From contig JBEULC010000001.1 of NCBI GenBank assembly GCA_045504435.1, forward strand, positions 372,001 through 436,000: a DNA stretch of 64,000 nt, written 5' to 3'. Below the pieces are notes generated by a model that saw only the letters and a list, made by a program, of their open reading frames with translations, was not told where the DNA came from and did not search any database. Positions 17,739-27,000 of the stretch are shown in pieces. How positions within the stretch are numbered: position 1 is the first letter of the stretch; every line of letters begins with the position of its first letter. The position numbers and the translations under genes are program-made. Source of the stretch: JBEULC01 sp045504435. GTDB taxonomy: Bacteria; Pseudomonadota; Alphaproteobacteria; WRAU01; Hepatincolaceae.

Positions 17739-18635
17739 GTGGCAATCTTAGAAATTTCAAATGTTCGAAAAACCTATAATAATAAAGCTGCTTTAAAGGG
17801 AATATCTTTAAGTATTAATAAGGGGGAGTTTATTGCTCTTTTGGGTCCAAATGGTGCGGGCAAATCTACTTTAATTAGTATTTTAGGTAATACAGTAGTT
17901 AGAGATAGTGGACAAATTATAGCTTGTGGTTATGATATTAATAAAGATACTAAAAAATTTAAAGCTTCTTTAGGCATTGTTCCCCAAGAAGTTAATTTTG
18001 ATCCATTTTTTACTCCTTTAGAGATTCTTTTATTTCAACAAGGCTTATATGGCTTAAAACCAGATAAGGCTTTTGTAATAGATTTATTAGATAAAATGGC
18101 TTTAACTCCACAAAATTCTGCTTACATTAGAAGTCTTTCAGGGGGTATGAAAAGGCGACTTTTAGTAGCAAAAGCAATAGTTCACAAGCCCTCAATATTG
18201 ATTTTAGATGAGCCCACCGCAGGGGTAGATGTGGAATTACGCCAGCATTTATGGAAGTTTTTAAAGGATTTAAATCAACAAGGTGTAACAATTATTTTAA
18301 CCACCCATTATATTGAAGAAGCGCAAAACTTATGTGATAAAATTGCTATTATCAATAAAGGAGAGCTAATCACTTATGAAAATAAAAACACTTTGTTAGA
18401 TAAAATAGGGATTAAAACTCTTGAAGTCTCTTTAGATAAACCTATAACAGATAAACTAAAGCAAGTAGGATTAGATTATAAAATCTTGGCAGAAAATAAG
18501 GTATTAATTACTTATAAAGATTCTGCAGAGATTGGCAAAATTATTCAAGCTCTTAATAATAATGATTTTGTGTTAACTAACTTAAAAATCCATGAATCTA
18601 ATTTAGAAGATGTATTCCTTACTTTAACCAAGTAA
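17739..18635 (+). CDS. ABC transporter ATP-binding protein (YadG-like)
   Basis: This is the nucleotide-binding subunit of an ABC-2 type exporter. Walker A is GPNGAGKST, the signature LSGGMKRR, Walker B ILILDEPTAGVD, and the switch His lies in TTHYIEEA. The 298-residue length and C-terminal extension (KTLEVSLDKP to LEDVFLTLTK) fit the YadG group, which works with a separate membrane permease. No permease follows; tRNA-Arg comes 25 bases after the stop. The start is a GTG at 17739, since no in-frame ATG lies near; GAGG occurs about 12 bases upstream. The substrate is unknown. Confidence 0.9.
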   Translation: MAILEISNVRKTYNNKAALKGISLSINKGEFIALLGPNGAGKSTLISILGNTVVRDSGQIIACGYDINKDTKKFKASLGIVPQEVNFDPFFTPLEILLFQQGLYGLKPDKAFVIDLLDKMALTPQNSAYIRSLSGGMKRRLLVAKAIVHKPSILILDEPTAGVDVELRQHLWKFLKDLNQQGVTIILTTHYIEEAQNLCDKIAIINKGELITYENKNTLLDKIGIKTLEVSLDKPITDKLKQVGLDYKILAENKVLITYKDSAEIGKIIQALNNNDFVLTNLKIHESNLEDVFLTLTK

Positions 18636-18660
18636 AAGATAATGAGATAGTTTTTATAAT

Positions 18661-18736
18661 GCACCTATAGCTCATTTGGAAGAGCATTGTTTTCCGAAAG
18701 CAAGGGTAGGAGGTTCGAATCCTCTTAGGTGCACCA
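18661..18736 (+). tRNA. tRNA-Arg (anticodon CCG)
   Basis: A 76-base cloverleaf with encoded CCA. The acceptor stem is GCACCTA with TAGGTGC, then discriminator A and CCA. The D-arm is GCTC...GAGC, the anticodon arm TTGTT-TTCCGAA-AGCAA with one G-T pair, and the T-arm GGAGG-TTCGAAT-CCTCT. The anticodon CCG reads the CGG codon, rare in such an AT-rich genome. It lies 25 bases downstream of the ABC ATPase gene and may be co-transcribed with it. Confidence 0.96.
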
Positions 18737-18838
18737 TTTATAAGATGAAACTCTATAACAGGAAGCTCAAGTAACTTAGTGTGCTTTGTGTTTTTATCCT
18801 TCAGTTATTTTATCTCTTTAAGTCTAAAATCATTATAT

Positions 18839-19309
18839 TTAATCTTGCAACTTAAACACTACTTTTGTAACCGTTCTTTTTCCCGGCGCCGTGGAGGGTA
18901 AATATAGATTGGGCATATGCGCATCTGATTGAAACATTGCAGCAAACATTTTTGGTTGCAATAATATAGGGTTAGCCAATATACCTGCATAAGTTATTAG
19001 GTCTTTTTCCTTATTATAGGTAATATTAGGGGTAAGATGAGTAATATTGTTATAACCAATGATCTCCTCTCCCTCTAAGATATAATGTACATCAATATAT
19101 TTTCTATGAGATTCCCAAAACCCTTCTGCAATTGGCTTAGTATTTAATTGAGAAATAGTATAAAACAGTTGGTCGCCTTCTAAAAATTGCCGAACATCAT
19201 ATATAGTTTTAGGAAAGGTAAGGAAATTAGTATTTTTAATATAATTTAAAATAAAACCGATGGAAGATTTCCCATAAAGATGGCTATTTTCAATATAATC
19301 AACAATCAT
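18839..19309 (-). CDS. YhcH/YjgK/YiaL family protein
   Basis: The 156-residue protein matches the YhcH/YiaL (DUF386) family of cupin-like proteins associated with sugar or sialic-acid metabolism, including the small subunit of the evolved beta-galactosidase. Diagnostic stretches are WESHRKYIDVHYILEGEE, with the likely metal-binding His and Glu, and FQSDAHMPNLY, with a second His, near the C-terminus. Length is normal and the ATG at 19309 gives a full N-terminus. It stands alone, divergent from the next gene. No sugar-catabolic partner is near, so its substrate is unknown. Confidence 0.88.
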   Translation of the reverse strand: MIVDYIENSHLYGKSSIGFILNYIKNTNFLTFPKTIYDVRQFLEGDQLFYTISQLNTKPIAEGFWESHRKYIDVHYILEGEEIIGYNNITHLTPNITYNKEKDLITYAGILANPILLQPKMFAAMFQSDAHMPNLYLPSTAPGKRTVTKVVFKLQD

Positions 19310-19415
19310 ATAGGTAATCCTTTTTGTATGTTATTTATTTTCATATTTAGTATAAGTAAGATATAATAAAATGTAAGCTATATATGAAAATAAGTATAGG
19401 GTGTAAATAAATTAT

Positions 19416-20831
19416 ATGATATTACAATTCATCTTTACAACCTTAGAACTTAATTTTATTAAATTGATTATACTTACAAGCTTTAAAATTAAAAAATTTT
19501 TATATAAAGTGCTAATTGTAATTACTATAATTATCGGCTTTAATCATCCCCGCATAGCCCAAGCAGAGCAAATCAATAATTCTAAAAAGCAAACTAACGT
19601 TAAATCAACACCTTTAAGAGGTAATAATGCTGACATTAAAGCAAGCATCAATCAAATTATAAATAATAAAGCTCCAATTAATAAGACAGCAAGTGAAAAA
19701 ATCCCCTCTTCTACTCTCCTTAAAGAAAGTACGATTATTATTCCCTCTAAATTTGTCATTAAGCCTCTACCGACTTTCCCGAATAAAACATCTGAGGAAA
19801 TACTCCTTTATTTTCAAAATAAAACAGTAGAAGATATTACTGCCATGATCATTAGCTATTTACAAAGATTTGAGGAGGAGTTGAATTTTGGAATGGTTTC
19901 TGATATGGAAAAAAATATTAAAATTGAGTTAACTACTCAAGCCTTTAAGCCCTTTATTATTCCTGTTAATATTAAGGAAACTTTGGCTGATTTTAAATTT
20001 TTTGATCATGAGACCCCTTTAATTATTAAAGCTGTTGATCTTAAAGAATCTATTAAAGCTTTATATGATGAAAATAAAGCCTCTACCTATAAATATGCTT
20101 ATATTTCCTTAGAAAGAATGTTAGGTGTTAACAATGAGGAAGAAGTATATACACTTACACCAAGCTTAAAGTTCAGTAACGGCATGCTTTTTGACCTTAG
20201 AGGCGATGATATGCTTTCAAGGCAGATTTTTATTGAAGGTTTATATGTTTTAAGCAATGTGCCTATAAAGCAAGAAATGCTTTTACAATATCAAGGGGTT
20301 AAGCCTATTCCTACCTCTTTAAATCGAGCCACCTTATTAAGAGAAGGAGAGGTAAATATTCCTTATTACAAATTTATTAAATATATGTGGATTAACAGCA
20401 AAGATTATTTGATGTCTATAAAAAGCTTAAATAGAATATGCGAAATGTGGGATCAAACTAATCAAAGACAAATGTTTGAATATTACAATATAAGCAATAA
20501 ATGTAATAAGAATAATGATAATAATCTTCAACCCACTAACCAAAAACCTCTTGAAAGACGTATTTTATTGGCTAACAACCTCTTAGCGCTACAGCAAAAT
20601 TTTAATACAGCCGTTATCGGTAAATATGTAGAGTACCGTAAGGAAAGAGAGTTGTTAATGTTAAATGCAGCTCAAACTAATTTAGATTTTCATAAACAAT
20701 ATAACAAAGCTATTTATACCAAGTACCAAAATTTTTATAAAGATATGGTTAATTATCAAGAGCAAAAATTAGAGATTATAGAAAGATTAAATTATTTACT
20801 ACAAGCTCTAAAAAATGATATTCCAAAATAA
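19416..20831 (+). CDS. Putative secreted protein of unknown function
   Basis: I do not recognise this 471-residue protein. The N-terminus carries a signal-peptide-like helix (YKVLIVITIIIGF) followed by a probable cleavage site after RIAQA near residue 50. The first 17 residues are atypical, and a TTG at 19464 could be the true start of a more ordinary signal sequence. A Lys/Asn/Ser-rich linker follows (to about residue 115), then a mixed alpha/beta body, and a long helical C-terminus (from about 390) with coiled-coil character rich in Lys, Glu and Gln. No membrane helix follows the signal, so a periplasmic or exported location is likely. It is flanked by yhcH-like and tgt genes with no operon link. 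Confidence 0.65.
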   Translation: MILQFIFTTLELNFIKLIILTSFKIKKFLYKVLIVITIIIGFNHPRIAQAEQINNSKKQTNVKSTPLRGNNADIKASINQIINNKAPINKTASEKIPSSTLLKESTIIIPSKFVIKPLPTFPNKTSEEILLYFQNKTVEDITAMIISYLQRFEEELNFGMVSDMEKNIKIELTTQAFKPFIIPVNIKETLADFKFFDHETPLIIKAVDLKESIKALYDENKASTYKYAYISLERMLGVNNEEEVYTLTPSLKFSNGMLFDLRGDDMLSRQIFIEGLYVLSNVPIKQEMLLQYQGVKPIPTSLNRATLLREGEVNIPYYKFIKYMWINSKDYLMSIKSLNRICEMWDQTNQRQMFEYYNISNKCNKNNDNNLQPTNQKPLERRILLANNLLALQQNFNTAVIGKYVEYRKERELLMLNAAQTNLDFHKQYNKAIYTKYQNFYKDMVNYQEQKLEIIERLNYLLQALKNDIPK

Positions 20832-20923
20832 TCCGCAAAAGAAGGTCCCTAGCAGATAAATTAGCAAACAAACCCTTGTAGGTGAGGTTTAAAAATCCCT
20901 AATTTAACATTTTGTAAAAATAA

Positions 20924-22069
20924 CTATTTATTATCTAGCTGCTTAAGCTTTTCTAAAAGTTGATCTTTAAACTCCATAAAATTATTATTAGCAATGGCTG
21001 CCCTGGATTTTAAACATAAATTGTGATAGAAAAATAAATTATGTTCCGTAAGCAACATGCCTCCTAACATTTCTTTAACTTTAAATAAATGGTGCAAATA
21101 AGCTTTAGAATAATTACTGCAGCAAGTACATTGGCAATCAGTATCTAAGGGATTACTATCATTTTTATAATGAGAATTCCTAATATTAACTTCGCCAATA
21201 CTGGTGAAAGCTCTGGCATTCCTACCCATGCGTGTAGGAAGCACGCAATCAAACATATCAACACCCAAGGCAATGGCCCCTATAATATCTGAAGGTCTGC
21301 CCACTCCCATCAAATAGCGAGGTTTATCCGCAGGCAATAAGGGGGTTGTATATTCTAGCACTTCAAACATTTGCGCTTGAGGTTCCCCAATAGCTAAACC
21401 CCCAATAGCATACCCATCAAAACCTTGAGTGCCATGATCAATTTCTATAAGATTTTCAGCGGAAAGTTTTCTTAGATCTTCATATACCCCTCCTTGCACA
21501 ATACCAAATATCCCATAACCTTCTTGATCAATAAAGGCTGATTTACTTCTTTTAGCCCAACGTGTAGTCCGTTGAGTTGATTGTAAAACATATTCCTTGG
21601 GGCTACCATAGGGAATACATTCATCTAATACCATGCTAATATTAGAATCTAATTTATGTTGAATTTGCACAGAAATTTCTGGACTCATAATATGTTTACT
21701 ACCATCAATATGGGATCTAAATTCTACGTTATCTTCGGTAATCTTGCGCAAAGAGGATAAAGACATTACTTGGTAGCCCCCTGAATCAGTTAAAATACCT
21801 TTAGACCAATTCATAAATTTATGTAAGCCTCCTTGGCTTTGGACAATATTAGGATTAGGCGTTAACATTAGGTGGTAGGTGTTACCTAAAATAATTTCAA
21901 AACCTATTTTATGTAAAGTTTCTGGTAATACACCTTTTACTGTGGCTTTAGTACCAACTGGCATAAAAATAGGGGTATTAATACTACCATGAGCAGTTTG
22001 TAAAGTACCTAAACGGGCCTTGCCATTTGCAAGTTTAGCATCTTGTTTTAGGGTAAATTTTAAGGACAT
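20924..22069 (-). CDS. tgt: Queuine tRNA-ribosyltransferase (Tgt)
   Basis: Tgt exchanges guanine 34 of tRNAs for Asp, Asn, His and Tyr with preQ1, a step in queuosine synthesis. The protein has the base-binding ILTDSGGYQVMSL segment with the conserved Asp, the nucleophile region MFDCVLPTRMGRNA, and the zinc site CQCTCC followed by a His about 25 residues later. The 381-residue length is normal. It lies 83 bases downstream of queA on the same strand, so the two successive pathway steps are probably co-transcribed. No genes for preQ1 synthesis are in the window. Confidence 0.97.
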   Translation of the reverse strand: MSLKFTLKQDAKLANGKARLGTLQTAHGSINTPIFMPVGTKATVKGVLPETLHKIGFEIILGNTYHLMLTPNPNIVQSQGGLHKFMNWSKGILTDSGGYQVMSLSSLRKITEDNVEFRSHIDGSKHIMSPEISVQIQHKLDSNISMVLDECIPYGSPKEYVLQSTQRTTRWAKRSKSAFIDQEGYGIFGIVQGGVYEDLRKLSAENLIEIDHGTQGFDGYAIGGLAIGEPQAQMFEVLEYTTPLLPADKPRYLMGVGRPSDIIGAIALGVDMFDCVLPTRMGRNARAFTSIGEVNIRNSHYKNDSNPLDTDCQCTCCSNYSKAYLHHLFKVKEMLGGMLLTEHNLFFYHNLCLKSRAAIANNNFMEFKDQLLEKLKQLDNK

Positions 22070-22152
22070 TTATTATTTTCCGAATATATTTTTATTTAAG
22101 GCTAAAGAAAATATTATTTTTTAGTTTGGTTAGTATAAGTTTTAAAAGTTAA

Positions 22153-23235
22153 TTAAGTTTTATTTAAAAAACAGCAATCACCATAAGAGAAAAATCTATA
22201 TTGTTTTTGAATGGCATGTTTATAAGCTTTTTGCATAGTATTTAATCCACAAAAAGCACAAGTAAGCATAAATAAAGTAGATTTAGGAAGATGAAAATTA
22301 GTTATTAAAGCATCAACAACTTTAAATTCAAAACCAGGCAATATAAATAGATCAATTTCTCCCTTAAATTCTTTTAAAGATCTTATAAGAAAAGGCTCAT
22401 TACCATTACTGGATTGTGCAGAATATTCTAAAACGCGCATTGCAGTGGTGCCTACTGCAATAACATTTCCCCCCTTATTTTTAGTATTTATAATAGCGTT
22501 GACAGTATCTTGCGATAATTCACCATATTCTTTATGTATTTTGTGTTGAGATATATCCTCATTTTTTACCGGTAAAAAAGTACCTGCCCCTACGTGCAAT
22601 GTAACAAAAGCAGTATTAATCCCTTTCTCTTTGATTCTTTGCATAAGGCTTGAAGTAAAATGTAAACTTGCAGTAGGAGAGGCTACTGCTCCTTCAATAG
22701 CAGCAAAAATACTTTGATAATTAGTTTTATCCGCTTCTGTATTTATATTTTGCCTTTTAATATAAGGAGGCAAGGGCAAATAGCCGTATTTTTCTAAATT
22801 ATTGTAAAAATTTTCTTTAGCAATTATTTTTCCTTGAGCATCATGGAAATAAATTTTAACTTCGCCGCCTTCTAGTTTTTCTACAATAGTACCATAAAAG
22901 TCTTCAGCGATTTGTAATATATCTCCTGGGTTTATGCGTTTGGATTTTTTAGCAAAAGCTAACCATTTATCATGATTTATTTGATGATGTAAGGTTAGCT
23001 CAATTGTGACTTCACCTTTTTTTGCTATTAAACGTGCCGGGATTACTTTAGTATTATTAAAAATCAGTAGATCTAATGGGCTTATTAAATCTACTAAATC
23101 CTTAATCTGCTTATCAGCTATAATATTTTGGTTAACTATTAGTAATTTGGCTTCTTCTTTATCAGCAAGGGGATTTTGAGCAATTAATTGTTGCGGGAGA
23201 TTAAAATCGAAAAAACTAAGGGTAAGATGTTTCAT
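22153..23235 (-). CDS. queA: S-adenosylmethionine:tRNA ribosyltransferase-isomerase (QueA)
   Basis: QueA transfers and isomerises the ribosyl group of S-adenosylmethionine onto preQ1 in tRNA, giving epoxyqueuosine. The 360-residue protein has the family start FDFNLPQQLIAQNPL, the block VASPTASLHFTSSLM, the loop LHVGAGTFLPVK and VGTTAMRVLEYSA, and ends with NFHLPKSTLFMLTCAFCG. Length is normal and the ATG at 23235 is the natural start. It precedes tgt on the same strand. I checked the 313-base region upstream for a preQ1 riboswitch and found none. Confidence 0.97.
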   Translation of the reverse strand: MKHLTLSFFDFNLPQQLIAQNPLADKEEAKLLIVNQNIIADKQIKDLVDLISPLDLLIFNNTKVIPARLIAKKGEVTIELTLHHQINHDKWLAFAKKSKRINPGDILQIAEDFYGTIVEKLEGGEVKIYFHDAQGKIIAKENFYNNLEKYGYLPLPPYIKRQNINTEADKTNYQSIFAAIEGAVASPTASLHFTSSLMQRIKEKGINTAFVTLHVGAGTFLPVKNEDISQHKIHKEYGELSQDTVNAIINTKNKGGNVIAVGTTAMRVLEYSAQSSNGNEPFLIRSLKEFKGEIDLFILPGFEFKVVDALITNFHLPKSTLFMLTCAFCGLNTMQKAYKHAIQKQYRFFSYGDCCFLNKT

Positions 23236-23455
23236 ATTATTAAAAAGAAAATTTTCTTTTAAGCTTATTAAATAAATTTTTTATTAATCTATTAATTATA
23301 TACTAATTTAGATCTAAGTAGGGTAGCTGTAATATTAAAAGTGTAGCATCCTTTAAAGTATAATGATAAAGTTAATAACTTTAAAAATAAGATTTGCTTA
23401 ATTAGAAAAAAGCTCTAAAATATCAAGTATATATAAAAGATTTTAGCTAAAAAGA

Positions 23456-23499
23456 TATTTGCTATATTTATAATGAATTAGCAAATACTTATTCATTAT
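23456..23499 (+). promoter_or_regulatory. Two overlapping, mutually exclusive hairpins upstream of rpmJ
   Basis: TATTTGCTA (23456-23464) pairs with TAGCAAATA (23479-23487). ATAATGAAT (23470-23478) pairs with ATTCATTAT (23491-23499). Both helices have nine exact pairs but interleave, so one excludes the other. They end 49 bases before the rpmJ start. This could be an attenuator-like leader, though chance is a real risk in such AT-rich DNA. Nothing else is seen in the gap 23236-23548. Confidence 0.3.
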
Positions 23500-23548
23500 T
23501 TTAGATAATTTACTTCTAAAATAATATAAATTTAATAAAGGATCTACT

Positions 23549-23674
23549 ATGAAAGTAAAAAGTTCTTTGAAATCTATGAAAACTAGAGGAAAAGGTTGTT
23601 CTATTGTTAAAAGGCGTGGAAAAATCTATGTAATTAATAAATTAAATCCTAAATTTAAAGCTAGACAAGGGTAA
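23549..23674 (+). CDS. rpmJ: 50S ribosomal protein L36
   Basis: A 41-codon gene too short for usual length cut-offs. It reads MKVKSSLKSMKTRGKG and ends in IINKLNP-like sequence with KFKARQG, the standard end of alphaproteobacterial L36. Only one Cys remains, so this is a form without the complete zinc-ribbon of the classical C+ type. The ribosome binding site AAAGGA lies about seven bases before the ATG. It is monocistronic, divergent from queA, and preceded by two possible alternative hairpins. L36 is a small 50S component that binds 23S rRNA. Confidence 0.96.
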   Translation: MKVKSSLKSMKTRGKGCSIVKRRGKIYVINKLNPKFKARQG

Positions 23675-23772
23675 TTAACCAATACAAATTTTTAGGCGCT
23701 TTATTTAATGTTATCAATTTTAAATATTACTTTTTATGGAGCTTTAATTTTATAAATTTTTAAATCCCTTAT

Positions 23773-23918
23773 ACCCCTTTAGCTTTAGCAAATATAAATT
23801 AATAAAATTTCAACATTAAAACCCCTTAACAATCTTTCTACTTAAGCAGTAAATTTTATTTTTTACTGTGTTTTTATCAAAAGTAGATTTATAATTTAAC
23901 ATCTTTATATAAGGGGTT
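23773..23918 (+). ncRNA. Possible structured RNA or leader upstream of the AsmA-like gene
   Basis: AACCCCTTA (23820-23828) is exactly complementary to TAAGGGGTT (23910-23918). The loop between contains CAGTAAA (23846-23852) and TTTACTG (23861-... about 23858), which can form an inner hairpin. An earlier ACCCCTT (23773-23779) could compete for the same AAGGGGT, giving two exclusive states. A 10-bp hairpin with a T tract follows at 23961-23991, then the AsmA-like gene. Such an arrangement would suit a small RNA or a switching leader. No known RNA family is recognised, and the G/C-rich arms are what stands out from the AT-rich background. Confidence 0.3.
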
Positions 23919-23960
23919 AGCAAAGATTGCTGATTGTTCTTTAATTTATAAATTATGATT

Positions 23961-23991
23961 TAACTAACTAATTTTTAGTTAGTTATTTTTT
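23961..23991 (+). terminator. Terminator-like hairpin before the AsmA-like gene
   Basis: TAACTAACTA (23961-23970) and TAGTTAGTTA (23976-23985) form a perfect 10-pair stem with a five-base loop. A T run follows (to 23991) on the plus strand. It ends only 18 bases before the AsmA-like ATG, so it would end upstream transcripts (rpmJ or a leader RNA) or act as an attenuator for the gene. Stem GC content is low, which weakens it. Confidence 0.55.
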
Positions 23992-24009
23992 AAGGATTAG
24001 AAATAAGTA

Positions 24010-27000
24010 ATGGCTTTAGAGTTTATAAAAAACCTGTTTGGTAAAAAACAATCACATCAAAAAGAATATGATAAAAACTATAAAGCTTATCAATCAGCTT
24101 TAGTAAAGCCTAAATCCTCAAAAATTAATAACCAAGAAGTTAGCAATGAGGTATTACCAAAGTCCCAACCAATAAATGCTAAGGTAATAGAATCTAACCC
24201 CATAAAATCTAATATAGTAAAACCTGCTATCACTTCTTCGGATCAGACTAAGATCTTTTTACCTTTCCATCCCCATGCTAACTTACAAAATGTGGACAGT
24301 GGCCAATATTTAGAGGAGGAAACTTTAATAAAGATTATTCCTATATTCGTCCTTAAAGAACAAGATAATAAGGCGGATTTTTCTCAAAACAAACAATTTG
24401 TTGCTAATGCTTCTATAAATAGTGCTAGCGTTTCTTCAGAATCAATTCAATTCACTACTCATTTTATTACTTTTCCACCTGATTTTGTAAACTTAAGTGA
24501 AATCTCTTTAGAAAGTATGGGAAACCCCTCCCAAGATTTAAAATCAAAATCTTATACGAAAGCTACTTTTACTGCAGCTGATGTTGATTATCAATCTAAA
24601 ATTTTACCACCAATATTAGATGTTATTGCAAAGGACAAAGAATATGATTCTCCTACGGATTTTTTTAATCCTTCTGAAGTTGAGGGGTGTGTAGTTAATT
24701 TGAATTTAGCTTCCAATATACAAAAAGATCAATTAATCCAAATTGAAGAATTTACCTCCAAAGTAGAAACCCCTCAAATAGAAAATAACATTAATATCCA
24801 GATTACCCCCTTTACAGCTAATGAAAACGCAGATCCAAGCATAAATAAAGCAGAGAAAACTAAAGCAAATAAACAAAAGTTAAACCCTTTTTCTAAAAAA
24901 GAGCGCCTTAAACAAAAAAATCAACTTAAAAGTCAGAACTTAAAATTACTTAACTCTCAGGCTAATGCCCAATATGAACAAAAAATAGATAAAATCCTGC
25001 ATTCAATAGGACAATTGTTTGGTCCTTTTAAAGATATTATAATTAAAACCATGCCTTTCACTAAAAGTCCCTTAGCTGGTTTAGATAAGTTAAGCAGAGG
25101 AATTGGTAAGATTATTAAGGTTATCGTGGTAAGATTTCCTACTTTTATGCAGGTTCTTCGTAGCATTTACTTTAAAATTTTAATTGGGATTATTATTATT
25201 TTATTTTTATCAGGGGCGATTTTTTCTAGGTTCATTAATTCTCCTACTTATATCCAAACTTTAGAAAAATCTATTTATCAAACCTCAGGTTATAGAGCTA
25301 ATATAAATGGAGCAGTAAAAATTAATTTTATTCCTTCTTTAGCCATGGCATTAAATAACGTCAACTTTTACATTGATGATTCCATTGGGGTACTTAATAA
25401 GAATAAAAAGGATGATAATTTTAAAATTTCTAAATTTGAAACCGAGCGTCTATTAATCACCTTTAAATTTTTACCATTATTGTGGGGAAAGCTAGAAGTT
25501 AAATCTGCTCATCTTAATCAGGCGGTTATTGATGTAAAAATCTTAGGTAATGCCAATCAGCCAGTTAATAAAAATTATCAGAACATCATCTACTTAGTAG
25601 AAAAAAGTATTAGTAATCAAGAAAACTATAGGGCTTTTAGTGATGATAGCAGTGTTAGTCTTGGTGAAGGTCGTGCTAAATCTTTAGAAGATTATACGTT
25701 AAAGGTCCCAGCAGTTTTATCATTACAAACAGAATTAAATGATAAAGCCCAAGATTTACAATATGAGAATCAAGCCGCATTAGCTCTAATGAATCTAACC
25801 AGAAATGAAAGCTTTACTTATAAATTATTTTCTACGATTACTAAAAATTTAAAATTTAATTTTCAAGATCTTAAATCTTTAAAAATTAGCCGTGGTAAAG
25901 TAAATATAGTAAATGCTAGAGAACAAAAGATTTTAATAATTGATAATGTATCAAGTCAATTACAAGCAAAATTTGGCGACAAGTTTGTTAGCGAAGGTAA
26001 TTTTAGATTAATGGATGTGCCTGCCATTTATAAATTAGAGGTGATTTATAATCAAAAAACTACCGATTTTAATTTTGCTTTAAGTTTAAATAATGATTTA
26101 AACCAAGGTATTATAGCAAAGGGCCAAAAAAATAACGATAATAGTAGCATTACAGGTGATTTAGCTGCTGATTATAGATCAGCAGCTTTATTTATAGATA
26201 AATTTTTAACCCCACTTTCTCTTAAAGCTTCTGATGATTATAGTTTTCATTCAAGTTTTTTAGTTAGGGATAATTCCTTATTATTAAATAAAATTAACTT
26301 AAAAATTAATGATACCAAGTATAGTGGTAAATTGTTTTGGGATTTTTCTACTCAAAATAACTCTTTGGATTTAGATTTAACAATCCAAACCCCAAATATA
26401 GACAATTATTTTAAAGGAATCAATAAACAACCTAATAATGTGCAGGCTAAAAGTACTTCTTTTATATCTTTTGTTAATTATCTAGATATTTGGAAAACAG
26501 GAAGAATAAATAATTTCCGCCTTAAAAACTTTAGAGCTAATCTTAATATTCAAGATACTACTTTAAATAATAAAAAGATTAATCGAATCGACATAAGCTT
26601 TTTAGTAAATAATTATAATATAGTTTATATAGATAAGCTTATGGTTAAAACTCCTTTAAGCGATTTAATTTTTAGGGGTAAAATTGATTTATCTGCTAAA
26701 ACTGCAACCCTTACGGCAAATACCTCAGGCACCATTGCTGATACGGGTGAATTAATAGGATTTAACTCTAATGCTGTTAATTTTTTAACTTTAATTGGTA
26801 AAAAGAAAAATAATTACGATTTAAAAGCTAAAATAAGCTTTGATACTAACCGGGCTATTGTTAATAGCTCTAAGGGATATATAGGGGAAAGAAATATTGA
26901 TAACTCCTATGGAATTTTCCTCCAAAGGACTAATAACTCTGATTTGATTATTACTTCTCATTTTGCTGCAATGAATCTTGGGGAAATTTCAGATTTATAT

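Noticed and set aside
23236..23548. preQ1 riboswitch upstream of queA
   Set aside because: The conserved loop and pseudoknot pattern of known preQ1 riboswitches was not found.
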